From: Campylobacter jejuni
GTDB taxonomy: Bacteria > Campylobacterota > Campylobacteria > Campylobacterales > Campylobacteraceae
Assembly (NCBI GenBank): GCA_014305285.1
Contig: JACRSG010000010.1
Coordinates: 1-64,000, forward strand
Direction of reading: 5' to 3'
Length of the DNA: 64,000 bases
This document shows, piece after piece, positions 1 to 9,174 of the stretch. The first letter of the stretch is position 1, and each line of letters begins with the position of its first letter. A program made the position numbers and the translations under genes. A model generated the notes under the pieces. That model made no database searches. It was not told where the DNA came from and was given only the letters and a program-made list of their open reading frames with translations.

Positions 1-1235
1 ATCCTTATCCCTCATTACTTGATCCTAAGAAATTAAATGATAAAAATGAAAAAATCAATTATCATAACATACCTGCTGAACTTGCCTGGGAAATGAATTT
101 GCCTTTACCGGATAATTATGAGTTTGTGTGGCTTTCTTCTGCTTTATCGGGTCATGCAGCAATGACAATGTATTTGGAGTCTTGTGAAGTAAATATTTGC
201 AAATATATTCATCATGATCCATTTGTTATATATTCTAACATTTTAATGCAATTACTAAACAATCCTTTAGAGTATAATGTCATAGCATATACTGATTACA
301 CTCATGTCTATGTTTCTAGAGAAGATCTTGAAAGATTTTTAAATCTTTTAAATAAAAATAAACCTGTGTTATATTTGGTTAGGGATCCAATTTCTAGATT
401 AAAAACGGGTTTAAATCATATTAATCTAAAGGTAAATAGACTTGATCGTTTTGATTTAGATACACCTATAGAAAGAGTTTTAGACAGAGAGACATATTAT
501 TTTGAATCTCCTGTACCAACTTGTGAACATATAAAAACTTATTGGATTTATGCTGAGAGTTTTTTTAGATTAAAATTTTTAACACAATTTTTTAAAACAG
601 AAAAAATTACTTACTTGGATATGACTAGTATTAAACCTGAATATGCCTATCATACTTTTAGTCAATTAAACACTCTATACCATTTTAGAAAAATATCAAA
701 GAATTTATTTCATGATACTGTAGTGTATGATATGCTAGGAGCTTTTTTGTCAATTCCGCTTACTTTATGCGTAGATTTGGAAAATTTTGAGATAAATTAT
801 ACTGATAATAAAATTATTGAAATTTTAATTACCACAAGACAGTTTTTTAAGCTTCATAAAATAAATAATTATAAGGAAATTAATTCTGTATTGTTTAAAG
901 ATAATCTACTTTTCGAAAAGTTAATTTTTTGTATCCCTAAAGAACAATTTGTTTATCTAGAGAATAATTTGACTTTGATAAAATGTATTCGGTCTTATTT
1001 AGAAGAATTTATATCCAAGATTAAAGTTAAATTTGATTTGAAACTAAAATATTTAATATGCGAAAATCAAATATTATCCTATTTGAAAAATAACCAAACT
1101 CTTATCAAACAATGGAGAAAAATTTTTGATCAAGAATTGATTCATATTAAACAACATCGCCCAGATATAGTTGCTTCTTGGAAATACTATCAAGCATTTG
1201 AAAAAATGTGTGAAGAGTTAGACAGTGATATTTAG
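1..1235 (+). CDS. Capsule transferase, 5' partial (Cj1421c/Cj1422c-like)
   Basis: The reading frame is open from base 3, before the first internal ATG at 93, so the gene begins outside the window and about 410 C-terminal codons are visible. The sequence resembles my memory of the paired C. jejuni Cj1421c/Cj1422c proteins, which transfer O-methyl phosphoramidate (MeOPN) to capsule sugars. A stretch near bases 370-415 reads LVRDPISRLKTGL, which looks like the RDPxxR region of sulfotransferase-like folds; that is inference. It sits upstream of the MeOPN donor genes, which fits a transfer role. The next gene has its own promoter. The acceptor sugar cannot be read from sequence, and the N-terminal part, where phase-variable G tracts occur in these genes, is not visible. 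Confidence 0.75.
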   Translation, partial: PYPSLLDPKKLNDKNEKINYHNIPAELAWEMNLPLPDNYEFVWLSSALSGHAAMTMYLESCEVNICKYIHHDPFVIYSNILMQLLNNPLEYNVIAYTDYTHVYVSREDLERFLNLLNKNKPVLYLVRDPISRLKTGLNHINLKVNRLDRFDLDTPIERVLDRETYYFESPVPTCEHIKTYWIYAESFFRLKFLTQFFKTEKITYLDMTSIKPEYAYHTFSQLNTLYHFRKISKNLFHDTVVYDMLGAFLSIPLTLCVDLENFEINYTDNKIIEILITTRQFFKLHKINNYKEINSVLFKDNLLFEKLIFCIPKEQFVYLENNLTLIKCIRSYLEEFISKIKVKFDLKLKYLICENQILSYLKNNQTLIKQWRKIFDQELIHIKQHRPDIVASWKYYQAFEKMCEELDSDI

Positions 1236-1266
1236 GTAAAAGATTTGTAAATTAATAAAAAAAAGA

Positions 1267-1272
1267 TATAAT
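1267..1272 (+). promoter_or_regulatory. -10 box (TATAAT) for the methyltransferase/MeOPN genes
   Basis: A perfect TATAAT followed by TGC lies 29 bases before the ATG at 1302, in the 66-base gap after the transferase gene. Campylobacter sigma-70 promoters depend mainly on the -10 element. It probably starts a transcript covering the methyltransferases and the phosphoramidate genes. Confidence 0.55.
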
Positions 1273-1301
1273 TGCGTTTTAATTTAGAGAAAGGAAATAA
1301 T

Positions 1302-2075
1302 ATGAAACAAGGGGATTTTACAGAGGTTGCAAGGCATTATTATAACAGACCTGCTTATAGTCCGTTTTTACTTGAAAAACTCGTAGCTTGCATCAATGAT
1401 AAAAATAAAAATTTAAAAGATTTGAATATTGTTGAAGTAGGAGCTGGCACTGGAAAACTTACTAAGATGTTAGAAGAAATGTTTGGATGCCAAATTAGTG
1501 CTGTGGAACCAAATGATAACATGCGTGAAGAAGGGCAAAAATTTACACAAAATTTATCCAATATTTCTTGGCATAAAGGGAGTGGCGAAGAAACACACAT
1601 GGAGGATAATCAAGCTGATTGGGTTATTATGGCAAGTTCTTTTCATTGGACAGATTCTAAAAAATCTCTTCCAGAATTTAATCGTATATTGACGGGGGGG
1701 GGGTATTTCACTGCGATTTGGAATCCTCGCCACATTGTAGAGGGTTCGGTTTTTGATGAAATCGAAAAGGAGATTAAACATATTGTTCCAGAGCTTGCTC
1801 GTGTAAGCAGTGGTACTCAAAATGTTAAAAAATGGGAAGAAATTCTTGTTTCAACAGGAGATTTCACGGACTGCTTTTTTATGGAGTGCGACTATAAAGA
1901 GTTTTGGGATAAAAAGCGTTATCTTGGAGCTTGGCATTCTGTAAATGATATACAAGCACAAGCTGGCGAAAAAAGATGGAAGGAAATTTTAGACATGATA
2001 GAAGCTAAAATTTCTCATATGGAAAAAATCGAGATGTCTTACAAAATAAGAGCTTGGACTGCTAAAAAGGCATAA
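1302..2075 (+). CDS. Phase-variable class I SAM methyltransferase, capsule locus (Cj1420c-like)
   Basis: A 257-residue class I methyltransferase. Motif I reads VEVGAGTGKL and a later acidic region is AVEPNDNMREEG, as in Methyltransf_11 enzymes. I take the ATG at 1302 because AAAGGA lies just upstream; a TTG at 1272 in the same frame overlaps the -10 box and has no ribosome site. A run of ten G residues at 1694-1703 lies inside codons 131-134 (LTGGGYF), and the frame is intact here, so the gene is ON in this sequence; losing or gaining one G would truncate it. It is a paralogue of the next gene. Likely role: methylation in O-methyl phosphoramidate formation or of a capsule sugar; the exact substrate is not shown. 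Confidence 0.85.
   Translation: MKQGDFTEVARHYYNRPAYSPFLLEKLVACINDKNKNLKDLNIVEVGAGTGKLTKMLEEMFGCQISAVEPNDNMREEGQKFTQNLSNISWHKGSGEETHMEDNQADWVIMASSFHWTDSKKSLPEFNRILTGGGYFTAIWNPRHIVEGSVFDEIEKEIKHIVPELARVSSGTQNVKKWEEILVSTGDFTDCFFMECDYKEFWDKKRYLGAWHSVNDIQAQAGEKRWKEILDMIEAKISHMEKIEMSYKIRAWTAKKA
1694..1703 (+). repeat. Poly-G tract (G10), phase-variation switch
   Basis: Ten consecutive G residues inside a coding region of an otherwise AT-rich genome. In C. jejuni such tracts mutate by slipped-strand mispairing and switch surface genes on and off. It is the only G or C run of this length I found in the window. Confidence 0.9.
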
Positions 2076-2092
2076 TTTTCATAATTCTTTAG

Positions 2093-2120
2093 TTCGTCAT
2101 TTTGTGTTGAAAATGACGAA
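2093..2120. other. Intergenic perfect hairpin between the two methyltransferase genes
   Basis: An 11-bp perfect inverted repeat (TTCGTCATTTT / AAAATGACGAA) with a 6-base loop fills most of the 59-base gap. It is not followed by a T tract, so it is not a standard terminator. It could limit read-through, protect the mRNA from decay, or mark a recombination site; I cannot choose. Confidence 0.6.
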
Positions 2121-2134
2121 TAATAAGGAAAATT

Positions 2135-2896
2135 ATGGAAAAATTAGTAGAAAATAAATGGGATTATACCAAGCATGCTAAATTTTATAGCTATAGACCA
2201 AATTATGCTCCAAAAACTATCGATATGTTAATCAGTCTTATCGGAAAAAAAGATATTAAAGTAGCTGATATTGGTGCAGGAACTGGAAATTTAAGTATTA
2301 TGCTTTTAGAAAGAGGATGTGAGGTAGTATCTGTAGAGCCCAATGATGCGATGCGTGAGATCGGGATAGAAAGAACTAAAGGTCAAAAAATTGATTGGGT
2401 TAGAGCAACAGGCTTAAACTCAACACTTCAAAATAGTGAATTTGATTGGGTCACCTTTGGTAGTAGTTTTAATGTAATGGATAGGAATGAAGCCTTAGAG
2501 GAAGCACATCGCTTGTTAAAACTAGAGGGATATTTTTCTTGTATGTGGAATCACAGGGATTTAAACGATCCTGTACAAAAAATAGCTGAAGATACTATCA
2601 TAGAATTTGTACCAAATTATACAAGAGGAACAAGAAGAGAGGATCAAAGGCCTATTATAGAGAGTCGAAAGGATCTTTTTGATAATATTGTTTATATTGA
2701 AGAGGATTTTTATTTCCATCAAAGCATTGAAAATTATATTAATGCATGGAAAAGTGTGAAGAATCCTTACTGGGATTTGGAGACTGATGAAGGAAATGAA
2801 TTGTTTAATAAAATTAGTGATAAAATTTCACAAAGACTTCCTAAGGAATTTAGCATAAAATATACCACTCGTTGTTGGAGTGCTAAAAAAATATAA
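2135..2896 (+). CDS. Class I SAM methyltransferase, capsule locus (Cj1419c-like)
   Basis: A 253-residue class I methyltransferase with motif [13 protein letters not shown] and the following [13 protein letters not shown], closely paralogous to the upstream gene. Start at ATG 2135 is preceded by AAGGAA. Unlike its neighbour it has no homopolymeric tract. It lies 14 bases before the glutamine kinase gene, so it is co-transcribed with the phosphoramidate pathway. In C. jejuni this pair is linked to the O-methyl group of MeOPN or related capsule methylation; which of the two does which step is not decided by sequence. Confidence 0.85.
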   Translation: MEKLVENKWDYTKHAKFYSYRPNYAPKTIDMLISLIGKKDIKVADIGAGTGNLSIMLLERGCEVVSVEPNDAMREIGIERTKGQKIDWVRATGLNSTLQNSEFDWVTFGSSFNVMDRNEALEEAHRLLKLEGYFSCMWNHRDLNDPVQKIAEDTIIEFVPNYTRGTRREDQRPIIESRKDLFDNIVYIEEDFYFHQSIENYINAWKSVKNPYWDLETDEGNELFNKISDKISQRLPKEFSIKYTTRCWSAKKI

Positions 2897-2910
2897 AACT
2901 AAGGAAAAAC

Positions 2911-5250
2911 ATGGCGGAGTTAAAATTTAAAACCAAAGCACAAAATTTAAAAAATTTACAAACAAAATTAAAAAAAGCAAAAGTTCTACCTTTGGTTTTA
3001 ACTTCGCTTGAAGAATTAATATCAAATGAAGATAAAGTTTTACAGGACATTCAAACCTTAAAGGCTAATAAGCTCATTATAAGAAGTTCTTCTTTAAGTG
3101 AAGATAGCATGAAAAACTCCAATGCAGGTGCTTTTCTTTCTTTGGCAAATATTAAAGCTGATTCTAAAGATGAGTTGTTAAAAGCTTTACATAAAGTTGC
3201 CAATTCTATGCCATCAAAAAGTGATGAAATTTTAGTTCAACCTATGCTTGAAAACATTACTCTTTGTGGAGTTGGTTTTAGCGTTGATAAAGATAATTTT
3301 TCCCCTTATTTTTGTCTTCAATATGATGAAAATGGTTCAAATAGCTCTATTACAGATGGAAGCAGTAAGAGTGCAAAAACTTACTATCATTACAGAAATT
3401 ATTTAGAATTTAAAGATATTAGACTTCAAAAAATTATAGAACTTATAAAAGAATTAGAAGTTTTATATGATTGTCATTTTTTAGATGTTGAATTTGCATT
3501 TGCTATTCAAGATGATAAGGAAGAACTTTTTTGCTTACAAGTGCGTCCTTTGGTTATGCATGAAAAAAATAATTTATTTCATTCTTTACCACAAGAAGCC
3601 TTATATAGATTTTATAAACGTTTTGACTCTTTAAAAGAATCAAGATCTAGAGTTTTGGGAGATAAAGCCATTTTTGGGGTAATGCCTGATTGGAATCCAG
3701 CTGAAATCATAGGGTTAAGACCTAAGCGTTTAGCTTTTAGTTTATATAAAGAAATCATTACGGATAATATCTGGGCGTATCAAAGAGATAATTATGGTTA
3801 TAGAGATCTAAGATCCCATCCTTTAATCCATTCTTTTTTAGGCATTCCTTATGTGGATGTAAGATTATCTTTTAATTCTTTTATACCAAAAAAATTAGAT
3901 GAAAATATCGCACAAAAACTTGTCAATTTTTACTTAGATAAGCTTAATAAAAATCATGAATTGCACGATAAGATTGAATTTAATATTGTTTATTCTTGTT
4001 ATGACTTTAATAGTTCTAAAAAATTAGAAGAACTTTTAAATCATGGTTTTAATGAAAATGAAATCAAAAGATTAGAATTTTCATTATTAGAACTTACAAA
4101 TAAGATTATTAATCCTAGATCAGGGCTTTATTTAAAAGATATACAAAAAGCTTATAAGCTAAAAGAAAGATATGATGGTATTATTAATTCTAATTTTTCT
4201 TTAATTGATAAAATTTATTGGCTTATTGAAGAATGCAAGCGTTATGGAACCTTGCCTTTTGCGGGAGTGGCTAGGGCTGCATTTGTAGCAATGCAACTTT
4301 TAAATTCTTTAGTTGAGATTGATTTTATAACCAAAGAGGAAAAAGATGATTTTTTAAATTCACTCAATACAGTGAGTAAAAATTTAAGCAAACAAACAAA
4401 CCATCTTAATTTTCACAACAAAGATCAATTTTTGAAAGATTTTGGACATTTAAGAGCAGGAACTTATAATATTTTATCTCCAAGATATGATGAAGATTTT
4501 GAGCTTTATTTTGATGTGGATCAAAAAGATAGTAAAGTTTATTTACAAGATAAAGCCTTTGTTTTTTCAGAAGAAAAGACAAAAGCTTTAAATGCCTTAC
4601 TTAGAGAACATGGACTAGAGATTAATGCTTGTGAATTTTTTGATTTTTTAAAGCAGGCTATCGAGGGTAGAGAGCTCGTTAAATTTGAATTCACTAGATT
4701 GCTTTCTAAGGCTATAGTTTATATAGAAGAATTAGGCAAATATTATGGTATTGAAAAAGAAGATTTGGCTCATCTTGATATAAAAAGCATTTTAAATCTT
4801 TATTCTAGTCTTTATTCTATAAATCCAAAAGAGCAGTTTGTAGAAGAAATTAATCGCAATAAAAAAGAATATGAACTTACACAAGCTATAAAACTTCCTT
4901 CTTTACTTTGCAATGCCGATGAAATTTTTTCTTTTTATAATCATAGCATTATTCCAAATTTCATTACACAAAAGAACATCACTGCATTTACGGCGAAGGA
5001 AAATGATAAAGATTTAGAAGGAAAGATTGTTTTAATTTATGCAGCAGATCCTGGATATGATTATTTATTTACAAAAAATATAGCAGGACTTATTACATGT
5101 TATGGGGGTGCTAATTCACATATGGCCATTCGTGCCTCAGAACTTGGAATGCCTGCTGTTATAGGAGTTGGAGAAGAAAATTTTGAAAAATATTTAAAAG
5201 CTAAAAAAATAAATATAGAATGTGAAAGTGAGCAAATATTTTGTTTATAG
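2911..5250 (+). CDS. L-glutamine kinase, first step of MeOPN synthesis (Cj1418c)
   Basis: A 779-residue protein built like PEP synthase/pyruvate phosphate dikinase. An ATP-grasp domain forms the N-terminal part ([12 protein letters not shown] near residue 50 and FLDVEFAF near 195). A C-terminal mobile phosphohistidine domain has [19 protein letters not shown], with the swivelling His at about residue 737. The central third is unlike PEP synthase. In C. jejuni this enzyme was shown to phosphorylate the amide of L-glutamine with ATP, making the P-N bond of the phosphoramidate. AAGGAAAA precedes the ATG. It overlaps the next gene by 10 bases, so translation is probably coupled. Confidence 0.9.
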   Translation: MAELKFKTKAQNLKNLQTKLKKAKVLPLVLTSLEELISNEDKVLQDIQTLKANKLIIRSSSLSEDSMKNSNAGAFLSLANIKADSKDELLKALHKVANSMPSKSDEILVQPMLENITLCGVGFSVDKDNFSPYFCLQYDENGSNSSITDGSSKSAKTYYHYRNYLEFKDIRLQKIIELIKELEVLYDCHFLDVEFAFAIQDDKEELFCLQVRPLVMHEKNNLFHSLPQEALYRFYKRFDSLKESRSRVLGDKAIFGVMPDWNPAEIIGLRPKRLAFSLYKEIITDNIWAYQRDNYGYRDLRSHPLIHSFLGIPYVDVRLSFNSFIPKKLDENIAQKLVNFYLDKLNKNHELHDKIEFNIVYSCYDFNSSKKLEELLNHGFNENEIKRLEFSLLELTNKIINPRSGLYLKDIQKAYKLKERYDGIINSNFSLIDKIYWLIEECKRYGTLPFAGVARAAFVAMQLLNSLVEIDFITKEEKDDFLNSLNTVSKNLSKQTNHLNFHNKDQFLKDFGHLRAGTYNILSPRYDEDFELYFDVDQKDSKVYLQDKAFVFSEEKTKALNALLREHGLEINACEFFDFLKQAIEGRELVKFEFTRLLSKAIVYIEELGKYYGIEKEDLAHLDIKSILNLYSSLYSINPKEQFVEEINRNKKEYELTQAIKLPSLLCNADEIFSFYNHSIIPNFITQKNITAFTAKENDKDLEGKIVLIYAADPGYDYLFTKNIAGLITCYGGANSHMAIRASELGMPAVIGVGEENFEKYLKAKKINIECESEQIFCL

Positions 5251-5843
5251 GTATTACTCAAAGGCTTATTTGCAACGAAAGTTATCATGAAGAAAGAGAA
5301 TGTTTGGCTTTGGATTGGGGAAAATTATTTAATAAAGATTTATTTAAAAATTTTACTCCTCTTCCTCTTAGCTATGAAATAGATTTTTCTCATTATAAAC
5401 ATCTAATAAAAGCTGTGATATTAAGCGGTGGCAATGATTTAAGTTTTTATAATCCTAATGTTTTATCTAAAAAGAGGGATTTATATGAAAAGCAAGTTAT
5501 AGAAATTTGTTTAAAAGAAAAAATACCACTTTTAGGAATTTGCAGAGGAGCTCAGATGATAGCTCATTATTTTAACAGCCATATAAGTCCTTGTGAAAAT
5601 CATATAGGCAAACATGAAATATTTTTCTCAAAAGAAAAATTTATAAGTAATTCTTTTCATAATTTTGCTATTGAAAAATTAGGTGAAGATCTTGTAGAAC
5701 TTTGCTTAGCAAAAGATAATACTATAGAAGCTTTTAAACATAAGTATGAAAATATTTTTGGTATAATGTGGCATATTGAAAGAGAAAATGGACTTAATAA
5801 TATTCAAATTTTAAAAGAGTGGTTTAGTTTAATCAAGGAATAA
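5241..5843 (+). CDS. Class I glutamine amidotransferase-like hydrolase of MeOPN pathway (Cj1417c)
   Basis: A 200-residue class I amidotransferase domain with a Cys-His-Glu triad: Cys101 in LLGICRGAQ and His178/Glu180 in MWHIERE. The start is TTG, overlapping the end of the kinase gene by 10 bases. In C. jejuni it is known as a gamma-glutamyl-CDP-amidate hydrolase, releasing glutamate to leave cytidine diphosphoramidate. It works after the cytidylyltransferase encoded next door. No synthase domain is attached, which fits a stand-alone hydrolase rather than a nitrogen donor. Confidence 0.88.
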   Translation: MFIGITQRLICNESYHEERECLALDWGKLFNKDLFKNFTPLPLSYEIDFSHYKHLIKAVILSGGNDLSFYNPNVLSKKRDLYEKQVIEICLKEKIPLLGICRGAQMIAHYFNSHISPCENHIGKHEIFFSKEKFISNSFHNFAIEKLGEDLVELCLAKDNTIEAFKHKYENIFGIMWHIERENGLNNIQILKEWFSLIKE

Positions 5844-5844
5844 C

Positions 5845-6606
5845 ATGAATGCAATTATCTTAGCAGCAGGTTTTGGATCAAGGCTGATGCCTTTAACAAA
5901 AGATCAACCAAAGTGTATGGTTGAGTATAAGAATAAAAAAATAATAGATTATGAAATCGAAGCTTTAAAATCAGCAGGTATAAATGAAATAGCTGTTGTG
6001 GGTGGATATTTAAACGATGTGCTGAAAAATTATCTTAATAAATATGATATTGAGCATTTTTTTATTAATTCAAAATATGATAAAACCAATATGGTTCATA
6101 CTTTTTTTTGTGCTAAAGATTTTATGTTAAAATGCATCGAAGAAAAACAAGATTTGATTATTTCTTATGCGGATATTGTTTATTTTCAAGATTGCGTGCA
6201 AAAGCTTATAAATGCCAAAGAAGAACTTGCTATAGTAGTTGATAAGTCTTGGTGTAAGCTTTGGAGCAAACGCTTTGCAAATCCTTTAGAAGATGCTGAA
6301 ACATTAAAGATGACAAATGGTTATATTATAGAACTTGGAAAAAAAGCTAATGCTTATAATGAGGTAGAAGCTCAATATATAGGACTTTTTAAATTCTCTT
6401 ATCAATTTCTTTCTCAAGTTATTACTTTTTATGAAATGCTTGACAGAGATATTTTGTATGATAATAAAAATTTTGAAAATATGTATATGACAAGTTTTTT
6501 GCAGGCTTTAATTGAAAAATACAATAACGCAAAAGCAGTAGAAATTGATGGCAATTGGTGTGAAATTGATTTTATAAGTGATTTAGAGGTGCAAATTGAC
6601 AAATAA
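5845..6606 (+). CDS. CTP:phosphoglutamine cytidylyltransferase (Cj1416c)
   Basis: A 253-residue sugar-nucleotidyltransferase fold. The N-terminal signature is AAGFGSRLMPLTKDQPKCM (GxGxRxxPxTxxxPK), which binds the nucleotide. A metal-site aspartate is likely in ISYADIVYF. General annotation would be sugar nucleotidyltransferase, but in C. jejuni the enzyme was shown to couple CTP with L-glutamine phosphate. It starts 1 base after the hydrolase stop and overlaps the next gene by 11 bases, so all four donor-pathway genes are tightly coupled. Confidence 0.88.
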   Translation: MNAIILAAGFGSRLMPLTKDQPKCMVEYKNKKIIDYEIEALKSAGINEIAVVGGYLNDVLKNYLNKYDIEHFFINSKYDKTNMVHTFFCAKDFMLKCIEEKQDLIISYADIVYFQDCVQKLINAKEELAIVVDKSWCKLWSKRFANPLEDAETLKMTNGYIIELGKKANAYNEVEAQYIGLFKFSYQFLSQVITFYEMLDRDILYDNKNFENMYMTSFLQALIEKYNNAKAVEIDGNWCEIDFISDLEVQIDK

Positions 6607-7108
6607 TCCTTATATCATTTGGTTTACCGGTTTAGCTGGAAGTGGAAAAACAACTATAGGTCAAGCTTTATATGAAAAATTAAAACTAAAATATAAAAAT
6701 CTTATTTATCTCGATGGAGATGAGTTAAGAGAAATATTAGGACATTATGCATACGATAAACAAGGTCGCATAGATATGGCTTTGAAAAGAGCTAAATTTG
6801 CAAAATTTTTAAACGATCAAGGTATGATAGTTATTGTCACTACGATTTCAATGTTTAATGAGATTTATGATTACAATAGAAAGCAATTAAAAAATTATTA
6901 TGAAATTTATATAGAATGCGATATGCATGAATTAATGCAAAGAGATCAAAAAGGGCTTTATACTAAGGCTTTAAGTAAAGAAATTGATAATGTGGTTGGT
7001 GTTGATATAGAATTTGATAGACCAGAAGCTGATTTAGTGATCAATAATTCTTGTCGAAATAATTTAGAAGAAAAAGTTGAACTTATAATAAAGAAATTGG
7101 CATTGTGA
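6596..7108 (+). CDS. cysC: Cytidine diphosphoramidate kinase, annotated as APS kinase (Cj1415c)
   Basis: A 170-residue P-loop kinase of the APS-kinase family. Walker A is GLAGSGKTT at residues 12-20, and LDGDELREILG matches the substrate-binding DGD region. The usual name is cysC, but there are no sulfate-assimilation genes around it. Its neighbours make cytidine diphosphoramidate, and the C. jejuni enzyme has been shown to phosphorylate the 3'-hydroxyl of that compound. The start is TTG inside the previous gene; the stop overlaps the GTG start of kpsC. An ordinary APS kinase is the alternative, which context makes unlikely. Confidence 0.88.
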   Translation: MTNNPYIIWFTGLAGSGKTTIGQALYEKLKLKYKNLIYLDGDELREILGHYAYDKQGRIDMALKRAKFAKFLNDQGMIVIVTTISMFNEIYDYNRKQLKNYYEIYIECDMHELMQRDQKGLYTKALSKEIDNVVGVDIEFDRPEADLVINNSCRNNLEEKVELIIKKLAL

Positions 7109-9174
7109 AGCATTACTCAACATCAAAAAAACTTATCGTTAATACTAGAAATTTTTATAGCATTTTTTTATATAAGAGAAATTTACAAATAAACAAAGAT
7201 GATATTTTTCTTGGCTGGGGACGCAAAAAATCAGGTCTAAAAGCCATAAGTTTAGCCAAAAAATATAAGGCTAAATTCATACTTTTAGAAGATGGATTTA
7301 TTCGTTCGTTAAATTTAGGAATTGAAAATAGCCCAAGTTTTTCCATGATTAAAGATGATATAGGTATTTATTATGATGCAACACAACCTTCAAAGCTTGA
7401 AAATCTTTTAAATACTTATGAATTTAAAGATGAAGAAATCAAACAAGCTAAAAAAGCTATAGAGCTTATCAAAAAATATAAAATTAGTAAGTATAATAAT
7501 AATCTTGATATCCCAAGTAATTATTTTCAAAAAGATGAAAAAAGGGTTTTAATCATCGCTCAAACGGCCAATGATGTTTCGCTTGAATTTGGGCTTGCTA
7601 AAGATTTTAAAACCCTTGATATGATAAAAGATGCCATAAAAGAAAATCCTGATTCTAAAATTTATATAAAAATTCATCCGGATGTTTTAAGTGGTAAAAA
7701 ACAAAGTGATTTAGATATAAATTCCTTGCCTAAAGAATGCATTCTAATCGCTGAAAATTTTAATCCCATAGCCTTGCTTGAGTTTTTTGATAAGGTTTAT
7801 ACCAAAACTTCTGGTATGGGTTTTGAAGCTTTGATTATGGACTGTGGGTGCGTTTGTTATGGTATGCCTTTTTACGCTGGTTGGGGTCTAACAAAAGATA
7901 GATTAGAGTGTAAAAGAAGAACTCAAAAAAGAAGTTTAGAAGAAGTTTTCTATGCTGCTTATATTCTTTATACTGAGTATTTTAATCCTTATTTAAATCA
8001 AAAAAGTGATATTTTTGATACTATTAAAACTTTAGCAAAATACAAAGATATAGAAAAGGCAAATTCTAATAGACTTTTTATGCTAGGCTTTACTTTATGG
8101 AAAAGGCATTTTATTAAACCTTTTTTTAAGGCTAAAGACAATGGAATTATTTTTTTAAATTCTCTAAAATCTTTAGATAGATACAAATTTAAAGAAAATG
8201 ATAAATTTTTCATTTGGGGTAAAAAGATTGATTACAACACTCTTAAAACCACTCTTATAAAAAAAGCACAAGATGGGAATTTGCCCCATTTTACTCCTAA
8301 AATTTCTTTAGTAGAAGATGGATTTATTCGTTCAATCTCTTTAGGCTCTGATCTTACTCGCCCTTTTTCTTTAATCGTTGATGATAAAGGACTTTACATA
8401 GATCCAAATAAACCAAGCAAATTAGAAGAGCTTTTGCAAAATGAAATTTTTGATGAAAATACGCTAAATAGAGCAAAAAATATTATAACAATTTTACTTC
8501 AAAACCGCTTTTCAAAATACAATGGTTTAAAACATGAAGGCTTAAAAATCAATGCCAAAATAGGACAAAAGGTTATTTTAATCCCTGCTCAAGTTGAAGA
8601 TGATGCTTCGATGATTTTAGGAGGGTTTGGTTTGTCTACTCTTGATTTGCTTAAGGAGGTACGTGTTAAAAATCAAGATGCTTATATCATTTTTAAACCT
8701 CATCCTGATGTGTTAAGTGGCAACCGTGTGGGTTTAAAAGATGAAAAACTCATCTTGAAATTTTGCGATGAAATTGTAAAAGATTGCAGTATTGATAGTG
8801 CTATAAAAATTGCTGATGAAATTCATACTATTACTTCTACAAGTGGCTTTGATGCTCTTTTAAGATCCAAAAAAGTTTTTACTTATGGTATGCCTTTTTA
8901 TGCGGGCTGGGGTCTAACAAAAGATAAACATAAATGTGAAAGAAGAACAAGAAAACTAAGCTTAGAAGAGCTTGTAGCAGGTGCTTTGATCACATATCCA
9001 AGATATATAAATCCTAAAACAAAAACTTTATGTGAAATTGAAGTTTGTTTAGATATAATGCTAAATTTACAAAAAGATTATTTTTCAAAAAAACATATAA
9101 AATTGGTAATAGATTTTAAAACTTTTATGCTTAGAAAAATAAGAAGATTTTATGAAGTTTTAGCAAAGAAATGA
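7105..9174 (+). CDS. kpsC: KpsC, dual-module beta-Kdo transferase for capsule linker
   Basis: A 689-residue protein with two homologous halves. Each half carries an EDGFIRS(L/I) motif (near residues 65 and 410) and a GMPFYAGWGLTKD motif (near 255 and 595). KpsC family proteins have two glycosyltransferase modules that add beta-linked Kdo residues in alternation to the phosphatidylglycerol-anchored linker of group 2 capsules. The start is GTG, overlapping the previous stop; the end overlaps kpsS by 4 bases. Length agrees with the full two-module form, so both halves look functional. Confidence 0.95.
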   Translation: MKHYSTSKKLIVNTRNFYSIFLYKRNLQINKDDIFLGWGRKKSGLKAISLAKKYKAKFILLEDGFIRSLNLGIENSPSFSMIKDDIGIYYDATQPSKLENLLNTYEFKDEEIKQAKKAIELIKKYKISKYNNNLDIPSNYFQKDEKRVLIIAQTANDVSLEFGLAKDFKTLDMIKDAIKENPDSKIYIKIHPDVLSGKKQSDLDINSLPKECILIAENFNPIALLEFFDKVYTKTSGMGFEALIMDCGCVCYGMPFYAGWGLTKDRLECKRRTQKRSLEEVFYAAYILYTEYFNPYLNQKSDIFDTIKTLAKYKDIEKANSNRLFMLGFTLWKRHFIKPFFKAKDNGIIFLNSLKSLDRYKFKENDKFFIWGKKIDYNTLKTTLIKKAQDGNLPHFTPKISLVEDGFIRSISLGSDLTRPFSLIVDDKGLYIDPNKPSKLEELLQNEIFDENTLNRAKNIITILLQNRFSKYNGLKHEGLKINAKIGQKVILIPAQVEDDASMILGGFGLSTLDLLKEVRVKNQDAYIIFKPHPDVLSGNRVGLKDEKLILKFCDEIVKDCSIDSAIKIADEIHTITSTSGFDALLRSKKVFTYGMPFYAGWGLTKDKHKCERRTRKLSLEELVAGALITYPRYINPKTKTLCEIEVCLDIMLNLQKDYFSKKHIKLVIDFKTFMLRKIRRFYEVLAKK

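Noticed and set aside
1272-1301. TTG start adding 10 residues to the first methyltransferase
   Set aside because: It overlaps the TATAAT box and has no ribosome site, while the ATG at 1302 has AAAGGA in front.
6596-7108. APS kinase for sulfate assimilation
   Set aside because: No sulfate-assimilation genes are nearby; the neighbours are the phosphoramidate enzymes, and the C. jejuni protein is known to act on cytidine diphosphoramidate.
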